From positions 1,426,001 through 1,490,000 of the forward strand of contig JASANH010001039.1 of NCBI GenBank assembly GCA_030248295.1: a stretch of DNA of 64,000 bases. Reading direction: 5' to 3'. Every line of letters begins with the position of its first letter. The first letter of the stretch is position 1. Below are positions 23,100-34,484 of the stretch, piece by piece. Below the pieces are notes generated by a model. It saw only the letters and a program-made list of their open reading frames with translations. It had not been told where the DNA came from and searched no databases. A program made the translations under genes and the position numbers. The DNA comes from Mesodorylaimus sp. YZB2_4 (lineage: Eukaryota > Nematoda > Enoplea > Dorylaimida > Dorylaimidae).

Positions 23100-23828
23100 T
23101 TCAGAAATAGCCTTCAACGCTACATTTTAATGTCAAATGACGCTACACTGGCCTTTTTAACCTAAGGAGCGCGGATCGTTAAGGACATATTATCTGCCTC
23201 AAGGATCTTGTATCTGCGGGCAACTGTTGCCAATTCACTACAATTTAAAATTCTGTCCATTGGGGCCAGAATCTTAGTTGAATAGAGCAAAATTTATCCA
23301 GTCCTGGCCAATTTCGCGTAGTGAATGCTTTCAGTTGCGTCATGTTCCATTAAAAAAATTCTGCTTATAGATTTCATCGTTATCAACTAGGCCTTATATT
23401 TATTGATTATTTAAGTGCGTTTTGACAGATGTTATTTTAGTGGTGACAGACATTCAGTTCAAGCTTTATCAGGCGCGCAATACCAAGAATATGGACAATC
23501 AGACAAATTTCTGATTTTTCATGTTTTTCAAGATTTTCAAAGGTGGATTTTTCTAAAAACGCTAATGTTAGCGGCAGTTTTTCGCTTACTTTGCTATAAA
23601 AGGTAAAGCAAAAGTATAGACTAAAACACAGCGTCGCTGGTCACTCGCAGCGCAGCACAGAGAAGCTAATGCTGGTAATTTGTGTCCTGAACAATCTAAC
23701 TTCCTAGTTGACCTGAATCCAAGCTGAACTACGGTTTTTCCTACATGACCGAGCGACTATTGCAGACATGATACTGTATCAGTCGCGCACACTCGATTCA
23801 GACCGACGCAAGTGAAGGAAAAGTAGCT

Positions 23829-24116
23829 CTAATCCTTGAAAACTCGTCCACGTTGGCCAGCCAGTGGACTGACCATATTAGAAACTACATTTTTCGTTAC
23901 GTCCGAACCCCTCTTGTTAATTTTAGTGAGAATTCGCCCCAAATCCATATCCTCGATTCTCACATGAAATCGCAATCGATCTTCAAGGCGGAATTGTCCG
24001 TGCGTCATCGTCTGAAACTTGTCGTCCAGACGCTTGCGAATATTTTCCAAGGTGAAGCCGTGTTCAACTGTTCCTTGCCGATTCTGAGGCGATTCGTTGG
24101 CATGCGACTTTTCGTT
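23829..24116 (-). CDS. Unassigned ORF with coding character
   Basis: The frame runs 95 codons after a TAA at 24117-24119 and contains GFTLENIRKRLDDKF, RLEDRLRFHVRIEDMDLG and RILTKINKRGSD. Regular charged/hydrophobic spacing and lack of low complexity suggest real protein, perhaps one exon or the remains of a captured gene or transposon ORF. There is no Met near the start, and no splice sites could be settled. I do not recognise the family. Confidence 0.3.
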   Translation of the reverse strand, partial: NEKSHANESPQNRQGTVEHGFTLENIRKRLDDKFQTMTHGQFRLEDRLRFHVRIEDMDLGRILTKINKRGSDVTKNVVSNMVSPLAGQRGRVFKD

Positions 24117-24119
24117 TTA

Positions 24120-25220
24120 CGCGCGATCGGTAGAAATAATAACCCATCAGTCATAATCTAACAGCCCACACAGGCGACATCGATTATCTATATTACCATG
24201 ATTTATTTCAGGAAAACAAGTTTTCTAGCATCATTAACGTAATGGACGTCGTTTCCTCTTTAACTCCTGATCGTCGACATTTAATAAAAATTGTAAGAAA
24301 GAGAGCGCCACTCAATAGCAGTTACGCTTTTTACCCGTTTCAGCCATGGGTGTTATGTTAAAAATCTGCAGAAAATCTAATTTTAAGTATATTTTGATTT
24401 TGCAAAAACGCTCGGCCAATGAGGGGAGCTCATGCTATAAATCAGTTTAGATGCTAAAAACTCCTAGCTCGCTAGGGTCTTGTTCTGGCCAGATTGGCGA
24501 TTCGGAACAGGAGCACAACGTCGGCCGCCAGCGTCTGAATGCGTATGTTCCTCGAGTGGTAACGCTATAGATACCTTGATGGAATGGTACCATGCCCGCT
24601 GGAGTCAGAAAGCTACGCAGCACAAAGAAGCTAACGCGGCTAGGTGAACCACGCCTCGCTTCTAAATTTTCCTCAGCAATCTGAATAATCAATCTTGTTT
24701 CATAACTTTGTAAATCTTCGCGTCCACCCACGCTAAAAAGCCTCCCCGCCGCGCGTGAAGAAGCTTTTTTATGAAACTTCTATTCCTGGAATATACCACA
24801 GTAAAAGCTAATTGACAGAGTCTGCATACAGCACGCATTTTTGTGAACCCTCGGACTTTCGCTCGCTAGCAGACATTGTTGGTGTCCAGGCGCGCTGATG
24901 CTTCGATACAAAGGTGGACACTGGACACTACTCCACAAGCAGCGCGTGGCGTGAGCATCGCAAATATAGTCATTATCCATTATCCCTGCCGAACTCAACT
25001 TACGTGGTTCTCTCTACACAAAGTTGAGTCGGAACACACTTTGATGATGTAGCACCAGAGACATTTTTTCTTAACGCATGGACAATACACAAGGATCCGC
25101 TAGCTAGAAAATCCGGTGGTCAGCTGGCAGTCCCTGATTCGAGCTCCACCACTTTTTTTGCAGGAACCTGATCAGATTTCGGCTTTTTTGATGCCGCAGC
25201 CATAGAATCAAATCTTACGA
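24120..25220. other. Intergenic, no gene seen
   Basis: Scattered short frames only. The 24447-24731 minus-strand frame reads through what looks like repeat DNA. No splice-supported coding region was found. Confidence 0.4.
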
Positions 25221-25224
25221 TCAA

Positions 25225-25625
25225 AGCAAAACTAACAAGGGAACATCGCCAACCCTTAAGTCGAACTTTGGAAAACGAAAAATTGTAGTATGCTCCTAGG
25301 TGCAGAAGTGGTCAGCGCTCAGAGTACAGAGAAGTTTTTCAATTCCACTGGATCTGTTTGTTTTTTTAGCAATAAACCACGAACAAGAGTGTTGGAAGCT
25401 TCAACTCGAAAGTCCGAACCCAAAAACCGAGTTTGAAAAGAACTTGCATGCTTTCCTCAACGCTCAGCTTCCTTACCACACAAAACCTTTGGAGTTTGGA
25501 CCGTGACCACTGCTGACCAGTTGGCCAGACGACTCTTATATTTTGCGGAGAGCTTTATTTTGCACCTAGGAACATAATAAAATTTCTCGTTTTCCAAAGT
25601 TGGACGATGTTCCCATGTTCGTTTT
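25225..25625. repeat. Foldback element with about 75-bp inverted ends
   Basis: The left end (gggaacatcgccaac, ctttggaaaacgaaaaattg, gctcctaggtgca) is the inverse of the right end (tgcacctaggaac, aaatttctcgttttccaaag, gacgatgttccc). The arms are roughly 75 bp each, separated by about 250 bp. A related half-copy lies at 56505-56670 in an intron of the SLC6-like gene, so this is a dispersed family. No transposase is encoded. Confidence 0.75.
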
Positions 25626-25734
25626 GCTTTGATAAGAGGCATAGAGTGCGTCCACCAAAAAAAGCGTCTTTTTGACTCCAACCTCCCAGCCCCGTAGCAA
25701 ATATTCACTATAAGAAAGTATTGTTCGCATCATC

Positions 25735-25930
25735 TCACGGCCGGACAGGATCGGCCGTGAGATATCTAGTCTAATCTAATCCGAAATTTTGATCGGACTC
25801 GAATATTTTACATGATCTGATCCGATCCGATCCAAAATTTTTCTGATCCGATCCAACAAACCCCCCCCCCCCCATCAGCCAAAACTCTAGATGGATCGGT
25901 TATATGATCTGATCGGGATCGGGATCTAGG
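25735..25930. repeat. Low-complexity GATCCGATC tract with poly-C
   Basis: Repeated 'gatc(c/t)gatc' words on both strands surround a run of about 14 C at 25860-25873. This looks like a decayed tandem repeat. Open frames across it are not coding. Confidence 0.6.
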
Positions 25931-26392
25931 CCTAGGAAAATGTAAGTCTGACAGAGAATGCAGATGAATCTGTTCCACATATTTTTTTGCGCAGCACATT
26001 TTCTTCATACTTCTCCAAACAGACAGTCTTTGCGTAGATAAAGGAAGAATCGTAGTTGCTTCTCCAGCAGGTCGAACATGCAGTGAGATAAACACGGTAT
26101 ACGTATTTGCATATTGTCACGTTGCAAAAATGTTGTCAGCTAGAAAGCGAAAGTCCGGGGGTTCACAAAAATGCATGCAGTAAAGGGTCTGTAGGCTGCT
26201 AGATTATGACTAATAGGGTATTATTTGTACCAGTCACGCGTAGCAAAAGAGGAACAAAAAGTCGCATGCCTGCGAATCGCCTGCGAATCATTGGTTGCTA
26301 ATATGTAAATGGATCGGCCTTTGAAAAATTCTCAGGATCCCTTGAGGTTTTCCCAATCAATGTTTTCACCATTGATTCGCTAATAGAGTCTG

Positions 26393-27535
26393 TCAAATGG
26401 GTCGGCGGATAAACAGCGGATTGACTGTTTTAGCGGTCTGCTGAGCGATCTTAAACACCAAATGCAGAGAGGTGCTTTTGAAATGCTCAAACCATTTAAA
26501 AAAAGGGTTGAAGAAGCTATGGTAAAAGGGCAATCGCAATACAACGTGGCCTTTTTTCGCTGCCATTATATCGATTTCATATTTATCAAACTCTGACCGA
26601 TACTGACGACAGAAGCTGAAGATCTGCCCTTTGGTCAACTCGTTCGGGTCATTCTGATAGCCTCTAGCCTCGAGTAACGTGTGAATTTGACCTTCTTTAG
26701 ATAAACGATGACATCATCTCGCCTGCCTCTCAACGGAAGGTTGACAGCTTTCCTTGAATTCTAAGGGGCGTTGTCAAGAATGATAACACAATAGAGTGGC
26801 AATGCTGGCAGCAGTTCACAGAAGTAGCGCTTAAAATTGTGGGCGTCCATATCGTTGTGGTAGTCGTCAGCAAGTACTTTGCTGTTTGATGCGAATACCC
26901 AGAAAGCGCCAGGAACAGGGCCAGATTTTGCGACAGCATTGGTAATAATAAATCGCTTGCCTCTCCCACTCGGAACGTCTAAGCAAAGCGATAATTGGTT
27001 GCCCCCCTGCAAGGCCATCAAATGGCAGTTTTGTGCAGCCTCTTTCAGTGACATATTCAAACATTCCTACCTCGAATGCTTTCCATGGGTCATGCTGAAA
27101 GGGGTCAACTTGCCAAACTTAGGCTGGCGCAGAATGTAAGTTTATCCAGGTTTCGTCCACGGAAATCATATTTCGGCTTTCCTTCCGGTATTGGCTGATA
27201 GCCCTGAGATAGTGGGCTCTCCAGGCCACAATATCTGGTCTCTTGAAGAGAATTTTCTTATTAATACCTTTTTTCTGTACCTGAAGCCGAGTTGATGAAG
27301 CAGCAGTCGCAGTCACCCATATGGAAACAGTCAGCCCATATGGAAACTGATCCTTATCCAGCCGTTCCTTGATTTTGGCATGCAGTGTCACCAGAGTCGG
27401 ATTCTCGCCCTTGCTCAAAAACTTATGGACAATCCGATAGATAACATCGCGGTCGAAAGAATCGATAACGGCGCTTTCGACCCCGTTTGACAGTCTGTGC
27501 TCACAATGAATTACTGGTGGGAGGATGCAGATCAT
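26393..27535 (-). pseudogene. Tc1/mariner (IS630-type) transposase, decayed
   Basis: Frames on one strand read in order as a DDE transposase. The N-terminal HTH region has AVIDSFDRDVIYRIVHKFLS. The first Asp is in SVDETWIN. Then come GRGKRFIITNAV, PGAFWVFASNSK and the second Asp in VIILDNAP. The distal part has YEIDIMAAKKGHVVLRLPFYH followed by NPFF, where the third catalytic residue (NPIE in relatives) has been replaced. A stop follows the 27119 frame near SAPA, another follows DNAP, and at least two frame changes are needed. The copy is dead. The family fits transposases common in arthropod and other invertebrate genomes. Confidence 0.7.
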
Positions 27536-27719
27536 CGTCTTAACTCGAGCGACAATCGAGGTGTGAAATTCTCAATCCACGAATCGCTTTGGTCACTGTA
27601 TGTCGGTGCAGCCCACACGCCGTGGCAGTTGCATCAACTGGATTCGAGCACAACTCGGACAGGTAGTTGTGGACGTTGCAAATAATCATCTGAGCAGCCA
27701 GTGGTAATGAATCTATGTC

Positions 27720-27990
27720 TTGATGGGACTCCTGGCCGGCCGGGGCGGCCGAGGAGGGGGGGGTGCAGCAGGCTCCTTCTCGCTCAAGGCCGATTTATAC
27801 TACGCCCGCGCGCTCGCGCATAGGGTAAAAGTAAGTTTCAGGTAACTGTAGCGGTTCTTGGGCCGCGCGGTTTTTTTTGACGGCGACGCAGCGCGAAGTG
27901 TAAATTCCAAAAAAGATTGGCGCGAGCACTTTTCGCCGTCGTTGGCGACGCGGCGCGCCGCCGCGCTCGGAGAAAAGCAAACTTTCTTCC
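27720..27990. repeat. GC-rich low-complexity block
   Basis: Runs such as 'ggccggccggggcggccg', a nine-G run and repeated 'cgccgtcg' or 'ggcgacg' words make this a local GC peak. The word 'cgccgtcgcc' recurs at 28160. Frames on both strands are compositional artefacts. Confidence 0.5.
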
Positions 27991-28360
27991 GGTTTCGCCG
28001 TCGATGTTTCAAGAATTCATTTCGAATCGATCTTGACATCAAAAATTCTTACTTGTTGGATTTAAGGGCTTTGAATATCGGAGATTACGAATTTCGACAT
28101 TAAAAAATTCTTCAGGTTACGTGAGTATAAAAATTTTTGTATTTTTGAAGAGTATTTTTCGCCGTCGCCTACGCGATGTTGGCTTAGAATAAAAGTTACT
28201 TTGCAAAGTTTAGACTCGAATTTTTAGATGAAGATTTGCTATATTTAGAGTAGTAGGCTCAAAAATCTTTTGCCAGACCCGGGTTGTTATGGTTTTTACG
28301 ATTTTTATGAATACCCACTCATAGACGGGAATTTTGGTAGAAGTCTTTTCCTCCTATTGG

Positions 28361-28539
28361 GCCCTTCGGCGCTTTTGCCGTTTGGTCCCCAGGCGAAGGC
28401 TGGTATAAGGCTGGCTGGAGGCTAATATCAGCCTAAGCTTAATTCTTATACCAAACTTACGATTAGCGTAAGCCTAAGCCAAGTATCAGTCTAAGCTAAA
28501 CCATGTTGGGGACCAAACAGCAAAAGTGCCGGCCCTTCC
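28361..28539. repeat. MITE with terminal inverted repeats
   Basis: The left end 'gcgcttttgccgtttggtcccca' is the inverse of the right end 'tggggaccaaacagcaaaag' plus 'tgcc'. Internally there are mirrored 'aggctggctgg', 'agcctaagctta' and 'gtaagcctaagcc' words. At 179 bp with no ORF it fits a miniature inverted-repeat transposable element. A related sequence lies at 17866-18075. Confidence 0.75.
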
Positions 28540-29039
28540 TTAGTGGCTTCCTAGCTACTGTACATACTTTAGGGTTGGTGGAGTTGGAAGATAAACGGTG
28601 TCTTCAGCCAATGACATTCCTACGGTACTCTAATGTCCACGCATAACTTTTTAGGCATTTGGTCGTTCACGCGTTGGATCGTTTGAGAATACATCAGGCT
28701 CATTGATCAAATAAGTGACAAGGATATTGACCAGGTCATGGAACGAGCAGGCATTCAGGGCATGTGACGATTTAAAAGGTATCTGGAATAAATTGTAATG
28801 GGATAATAATAAAGTTGCGATGATGTCTATCAGAAATGTCGATTAGTTAAAAAATCCATCATTTCTACGATCTAGCGAAAACTTTTTGACACGTCTGATT
28901 AAACATGTTCAGCGAAAAACTTCTTTCAACTCTTAAAGTTTTAAACAGCAATGTCAAAACCAAAGTATCAGTTTCTCCCTTCGTCTAATCTATGCTCTGC
29001 GACATTCAGTAAGTATATAGGTTCAGATGAAGAAGGCGA

Positions 29040-29280
29040 TTCCTGAGGCCGCGTTGTCAGCCACGCCCCGCCGCCGCCCCCCCCCCGGGCCCGCCGCGCC
29101 CCGCGCGCGCCGCCCCCCCCGCGGCGCGAGGGGGCGCAAGCATATACTACGGCCGCCCCCGCCCCCCACCCCCCCCCCCCCCCCCCCCCCGATCAATGAC
29201 GTCACGCGAGCGCGCGCGGCCGACCAATCAGAACGAAAGGGCGCGGCCAAGTCACGTGACCTCACCCATCAGTTAATCAG
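29040..29280 (+). promoter_or_regulatory. GC-rich promoter-like block
   Basis: A GC-dense block with long poly-C runs (29155-29190) is followed by a full CRE (TGACGTCA, 29197-29204), a CCAAT box (GACCAATCAGA, 29221-29231) and an E-box (CACGTG, 29254-29259). All lie within 65 bp. A 60-codon ORF beginning at 29354 lies about 95 bp downstream. The clustering of these words is unlike the surrounding AT-rich DNA. The words are short and no transcript is known to me, so promoter activity is inferred. Confidence 0.4.
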
Positions 29281-29353
29281 ATGTAATAAAGGGTTAGCTA
29301 CGCGTTCGACTGAGTCCTTTTAGCATTGGGTATTACTACTGCTGTCAGCTCGA

Positions 29354-29536
29354 ATGGAGCAACAATTCTGTTGCGTCATCTTTCTTCTATGGGCTGTGTC
29401 ATTCTCATTTTTCCCTCTCACTCGATTTCACTTGTGTAGAACCCTGAAAACTATTATTACTGTACAGCAGCTCTTCCAAACAAACAAATTTTTTCTATCC
29501 TATAACCTATTTAACTCGTTCCGGCTTGACACCTAA
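29354..29536 (+). CDS. Small ORF with signal-peptide-like start
   Basis: This 60-codon frame starts MEQQFCCVIFLLWAVSFSFF, a hydrophobic N-terminus like a signal peptide, and continues with LTRFHLC. It may be the first exon of a secreted peptide or a longer gene: a possible donor 'tgtgtagaa' is weak. Its position below the CRE/CCAAT/E-box block is the main reason to list it. The C-terminal half has no recognisable feature. Confidence 0.25.
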   Translation: MEQQFCCVIFLLWAVSFSFFPLTRFHLCRTLKTIITVQQLFQTNKFFLSYNLFNSFRLDT

Positions 29537-29803
29537 TTCGTTTTGACACCAAATTCGTTTTGACCTTGACACCTAGCCTAAGTTCAAAATGAGGGACATT
29601 TATGGATGAGATAGTTCCTAATTGACAACATGAAACCAGAAATCTGCACCTGGGTTTAGTTTTTTCGGGTATCTGATGATGCTAGATGAAAAAGCTGTAT
29701 AAATTGCATGTGGGGCCTTTTTTGAATTCCTTCAGCATTTGGTCAAAAACTGACTTCAAGCGACTCGTGAGCGACTTCAACTAAACTCTCGCCATAACAC
29801 TTA

Positions 29804-30859
29804 TCACGGATCGTATGTGGCGTGCAAGCATGATGCATCTTCCTTGAATTGTCGAGCGTCAAGGCTATACCAAGAAAACAGCTCGCATTTTCCAGTCGAT
29901 TCGTACCAATTGAAACTGCGACACCAAATGTAGGGGGCACATGCATCGGCGCAGCCTTGCGCTGATGTTGTGATTGGTGATACCACGACTGATTCGTTCA
30001 TGCATTTTTGGGGGACTTCAGTGAAAGTTTGTACTTCGCCTAAAAAACTAGCAAATCCGTGTGCATGGGTGAACTTTTTGCATACAGTACGTACTTACTG
30101 TAAAAAGAGCAAAGTATGAAAATCTGTTCAATACAAGTGAGATCCCCAAATATTATCTGGTTCCGTTTCCTCAGTAATATGCACGACTCGTTCCCGCCCT
30201 GCTCAATTAAGTAATTTCCATTTCGTATCAAAGTATTTTCTCCACCCAAATTCTGATCTTGAACCATGTATTCGCTGTACCATCGAATGTATGTTATGTT
30301 TGACAGACCAGCTTTATTGCCTTGTGCTGCTAACCAAGCTACCGACCTGGCCGAGACATTGAAACTTTTCTGAAAAATATCCGGAAAATATTTTTTTATT
30401 TTATGGGAGGGAATCACACCCTACCCCGAACGAGCTGTAAATGGACGAGGCTTCGCTGATAGTGTGGATTTGCCCGAATGTGCCTCCGGTGCGCTTACAC
30501 AGATCGAAGCCTTTCCTCCAGCTCGCCACAGTGTAATTGATTCCGTCCAGGCTTTTTGATGGTTCGCCTGAGACATTAGCCAGATAGAAGCAACGACCTC
30601 CGTTGACCACGCCCTTGTAGTTGGTTTCACAGTCATCGATGAAGGACGCTCGGGTGGAGAAACATTTTTGTGCTGCAAGAAAAGGAAAAAGTAAAAACCT
30701 CAAAGTCTCTGTGTATCCTGAGATTTATTTCGCTGTTCCGACTTTCGGTCGAAACAGGATCGCAAAAATGTGAGGCCACGCAAGAAATTTGTCACCTGCG
30801 TTGGGGCGATGCGAAAAGAATAAGACTACCAGTGTAAAAAATCGAGCAGCTTCTGCCAT
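29804..30859 (-). CDS. Secreted CTLD-PAN protein, copy 3
   Basis: Exons: 30796-30859, 30425-30672, 30099-30369 and 29804-30039, with exactly the 64/248/271/236-nt pattern of copy 1 and 272 aa. The signal peptide is MAEAARFFTLVVLFFSHRPNA. The CTLD keeps VVNGGRCFYLA, INYTVASW, and FGDLTC..IFILC. The PAN domain differs by an aspartate in CADACAPYIWCRSFNWYES. Introns 2 and 3 are 55 and 59 nt. It looks functional. It lies 6.7 kb from copy 2, with transposon remains between them. Confidence 0.85.
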
Positions 30860-32963
30860 TTTCAAAAAAGTTTTCTGCCACGATGGACTGCCAGGGGGCA
30901 CTCGTGATATTCAAATGTTGAAAGAATGCTGTGCGAGAGTTGGGACTGCGCTGACTGTCCAGTACACATTTCATCAGCGTCTGTTTCGTCTTTTAAACAG
31001 TGACTGTTGCTGCTTAGTGACTAATCTGAGCCAGGAAATTGTTGCTTTTTGTATAACCAAAGTCCCGAATGAACCAAATATACTCACCCCATTATTGTCA
31101 CTAATGGCTGGCACAGACTTGAAATTGCTGTGTCATTACCCCTTTAAAAATTCAATGGTGCCTTGAGTAATCTGAATGGAGCGTGTGTGAATTGAATCAG
31201 TCTGTTAATTAGTATATTCAATTGTGTCTAGAAATAGGCCTCGAAGTACAGTAGTTGAATGGCTTCTCTTCGCCATTTTGTACTTCTAAGCAACGAATTC
31301 GGAAAGTGGTTTCCTCAAGGTCAAATTTTCGAGAAACTGAAACTGTGCAGTCGATGCGAAATTCTTGGCATGTAGCTAAATTAAGGCTCGGTGGGGAAAG
31401 GCCTGGGGTGTAAGTCCTCCTGGTAAGATTCGCGCCCTCGCTCGCTCAATTCCACGAAAGTTAATAGTTCTAGGGATCTAGGCCACCCTTTTGGTCTGAG
31501 CCAGTCAGGGCTTCGAATAGTATACCGAATGTGCGGTCGTCGTTTCCCTTTGGTTCATACTGGAAGAGTCCAGGAGTTGGCTGCAGGGCAGCTTGCTTCC
31601 ACGCAAGATCAATGGTGGAATAATGAGCTTTGAATTTGTTGGCATGCACGCCTGGACGTCTGTTCAGGAACCGGGGTCTTCGCGATATTCTCTGCAGGAC
31701 GAGTCATTCCAGGACCAGGCTCAGAGTCAGGCTATTGAAGACCTTGGGCCGCTCGATCGTGCGATTGGCCGAAACCCACCGTCACTTAGTCGTTTTATCG
31801 TACAGTACACAAGACTGTAAGATGACGCTGGTAGACACCTAACCCTTAGCGCCGCTGAATGTGTTTTTTTCCGATGTATTCTGCGCAGGATACTAGAGTT
31901 TCTCCAAATGCACTCATATCGCTTCTGTCAAGCAATTAGTATAGCTGCAACAGGACTAATTGAGTATCATTCGAGATCACAGCCGTTGATTCTGTAACCA
32001 ACGCACCCGGGCGCTAGAAGATAGTCGAGACCAAACTCTATGGGCAAAAAACTCCGACTGGAGGTAGGCGAGTCTCGCGACTGCACCTGACCTAGAAACA
32101 TCAACCCAGTTGTCCCAGCCAGGGGAGCGTACCGATTACTCCCAACCGCCAGGGCTGCTGGCTACATTTATAACGAAATTACGAAATTAATAAGTGTGCT
32201 CCGTGAACAGGATTTCGACCAAGTGATCTAAAAGATATGTTAGTTAACAGCTTGAGGCCATGGGATATCCAAATCCCCAAACACAGACTATTAACCCCTG
32301 AGCGACCGAAAAGATGTCACACCATTCTGCTGATCAATAAAATCATTTAGAGGAACGCATGTGATCATTATCTCTCTTTCGGCGATTTTTATAGATCCGT
32401 CAAAATTGTTTTGCGCCAGTCGATGTCAAAAGATGATTATTGCTCGAACAATTTAAAAACTATTCTTGCCGAGGACACTATCCGACACGAGCAACGGCTG
32501 CTCTGCCCTGCATAAAACATTGCAGAATTAGAATTTGATGTGCGCGCAAAAAAAGAAGAAGGCAGTCTGCAACACTTTTTTTGAATTCACTGGCGTTAAT
32601 TCAATCATTTGTGAGTCAATCACAAAGTTATCTGCTTAAAATGCGCTGCAGGCAGCCCTGCTTGTAAAAGCAAAGGATACCTGTATGTGGAGGCTCGTCT
32701 GGCAATCGATCTTCTGCATAATGTCTGAAATATCAAAGTGACGGGTGACGCTTCCAGCAAATAGAAACAGTATGTGCCGAGGGGCGATTGCGAATCTTAT
32801 TTCTTGAAATTTCGAACGAATATTGAAGAAAGCAATGCTCAACAAAACCCATTGCTTAGAATTCTTATTTTATTGAAAAATTCCAGATCGAGTTACATGT
32901 TGTTTCTGTAAGTTTGCGTCATTTTGCTAGAAAAAACGCTCTGACGGCACAAGATAGCTCACG
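30860..32963. other. Intergenic DNA with repeat fragments
   Basis: No gene seen. Around 31490-31545 a stretch 'gccagtcagggcttcgaata' plus 'gtatacc' matches 44478-44510 ('agccagggcttttgattagtatacc'), so a dispersed repeat is present in both. The rest holds only short frames. Confidence 0.45.
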
Positions 32964-33972
32964 TCATGCATTATAAGTGTAATGCCAGCAAGACGAGTCA
33001 TTTTTGAACTGTACTGACTCAGGGCTGCTCCAAGAAAATAATTCGCACTTGGTATTCGACTCGTACCAATTGAAACTGCGACACCAGATGTAACTTGCGC
33101 ACTGGTTTGTGCAGGCTTGAAATGAAGCGACTTTCGGCGAAGCCACAACCGTTTCGTTCATGCATTTCGATGGGACATGCGTAAAGTTCTGCTCTTGGTC
33201 TAAAAAAAACTTTTCACTAAGAATTTTTTTGGAAGATTAGTAACTTACTGTATAAAGTGCAGAGCACAAACAGTGTTGCATCGCAAATGCGATCTCCAAA
33301 AAATCGTGTGCCATTTTCTTTCAAGTATATGCACGCCTGATTAGTGCTACTGTCTTTGCCGCCTGACTAGTTCCGCATCATGGTATTTTCCCCAGTCAAA
33401 CTCTGATCAGTGGCCCCATCACTATTGTACCAGTGAACATCTCTCAAATCCTGTAGAGCAAGCCTGCCACCCATAGCCGCCACCCAAGGGACGAGTTTAT
33501 TTGAAACATCAAAGTCTTTCTGAAATAAAATGTTAAACTCACATTGGTGACCTCGTATGTCGACAGCCTCGAAAAAGTCTTACTCCGAAAGAGCTATAGA
33601 TTGACATAGCTTCGGAATAAGTGTGGATTTGGGCGCATGTGCCGCCAGTACGCTTACATATTTCAAATGCGCTTGTCCAAGTCGCTGAAGTGTATGCTAC
33701 CCGATTCATCTCACGATCAGATGTTGGTTCGTCTGGTACACGGGCCAAATAAAAGCAGCGGCCACCATTTACCACGCCCATGTAGTTCCCTTCACAATGT
33801 TTACTGAAAGCTGCTTTAGAGGAGAAACATTTTTGCGCTGAAACAAAATACTGCATGAAAAACATGCTGAAAAACTGTTTAACGTTTATAGCTCCAATCG
33901 CACCCTACCTCCATTCGGGCGATAAAACATGAAAAAAAATACTAGTATGTTGGCCAAATAAAAATTCGTCAT
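32964..33972 (-). pseudogene. CTLD-PAN copy 4 with one premature stop
   Basis: Exons: 33909-33972, 33584-33837, 33249-33519 and 32964-33199. All splice sites, both domains and all phases are intact, and the signal peptide reads MTNFYLANILVFFFMFYRPN. A single TAG at 33367-33369 (plus strand CTA) interrupts exon 3 after TMMRN, in the middle of the CTLD. Without it the protein would be 274 aa. One substitution could explain this, so it is either a young pseudogene, a segregating null allele or an assembly error. Exon 2 has two extra codons near DEPTSDREMNR. Confidence 0.8.
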
Positions 33973-34484
33973 TTTTTAACGTTGCTCTGCCAAGTAGAAC
34001 AGCAAAGTTCCTCTATCTGTGACATTTTCACAAACTCCACGCAGTAATGAGCAGACTCGTCAAGCACCGTTGGCCTTGCGTCATTAGATTTGTATTTTCC
34101 AGGCAACTGTTTCTAACTGGCGAAAATAGTAATGTTCCCCATTGTATGTATATCCGAGCTTCGAAGTGAATAAAGGCCATGCTGCAGAAACCATGAAAAT
34201 AAATCTCCAATCGTGGGGACGGGATGTCTGCCAGACCTTGCTCTCTTGTTGAGGTCGCCATTGCTAACAGGTGTGAACATCGTTTATTCACTTCGGGTGT
34301 ACAATGATTCGATATTCATGCTCGCCTTAACAAACAATGCCCATAGGGTACCTGAATATCGATCGACGGATGTAGGCGGGTACTCGACAGATGAGCAGCC
34401 TCTTTAGCATGGACCCCAGATGACTTCACCACGGGGGCATATGCTTACCATTGCGGTTTATTAGATCCCGCGCAGAAAAAGGGG

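Noticed and set aside
29023..29323. Gly- and Pro-rich frames on both strands
   Set aside because: They are translations of poly-C/poly-G DNA.
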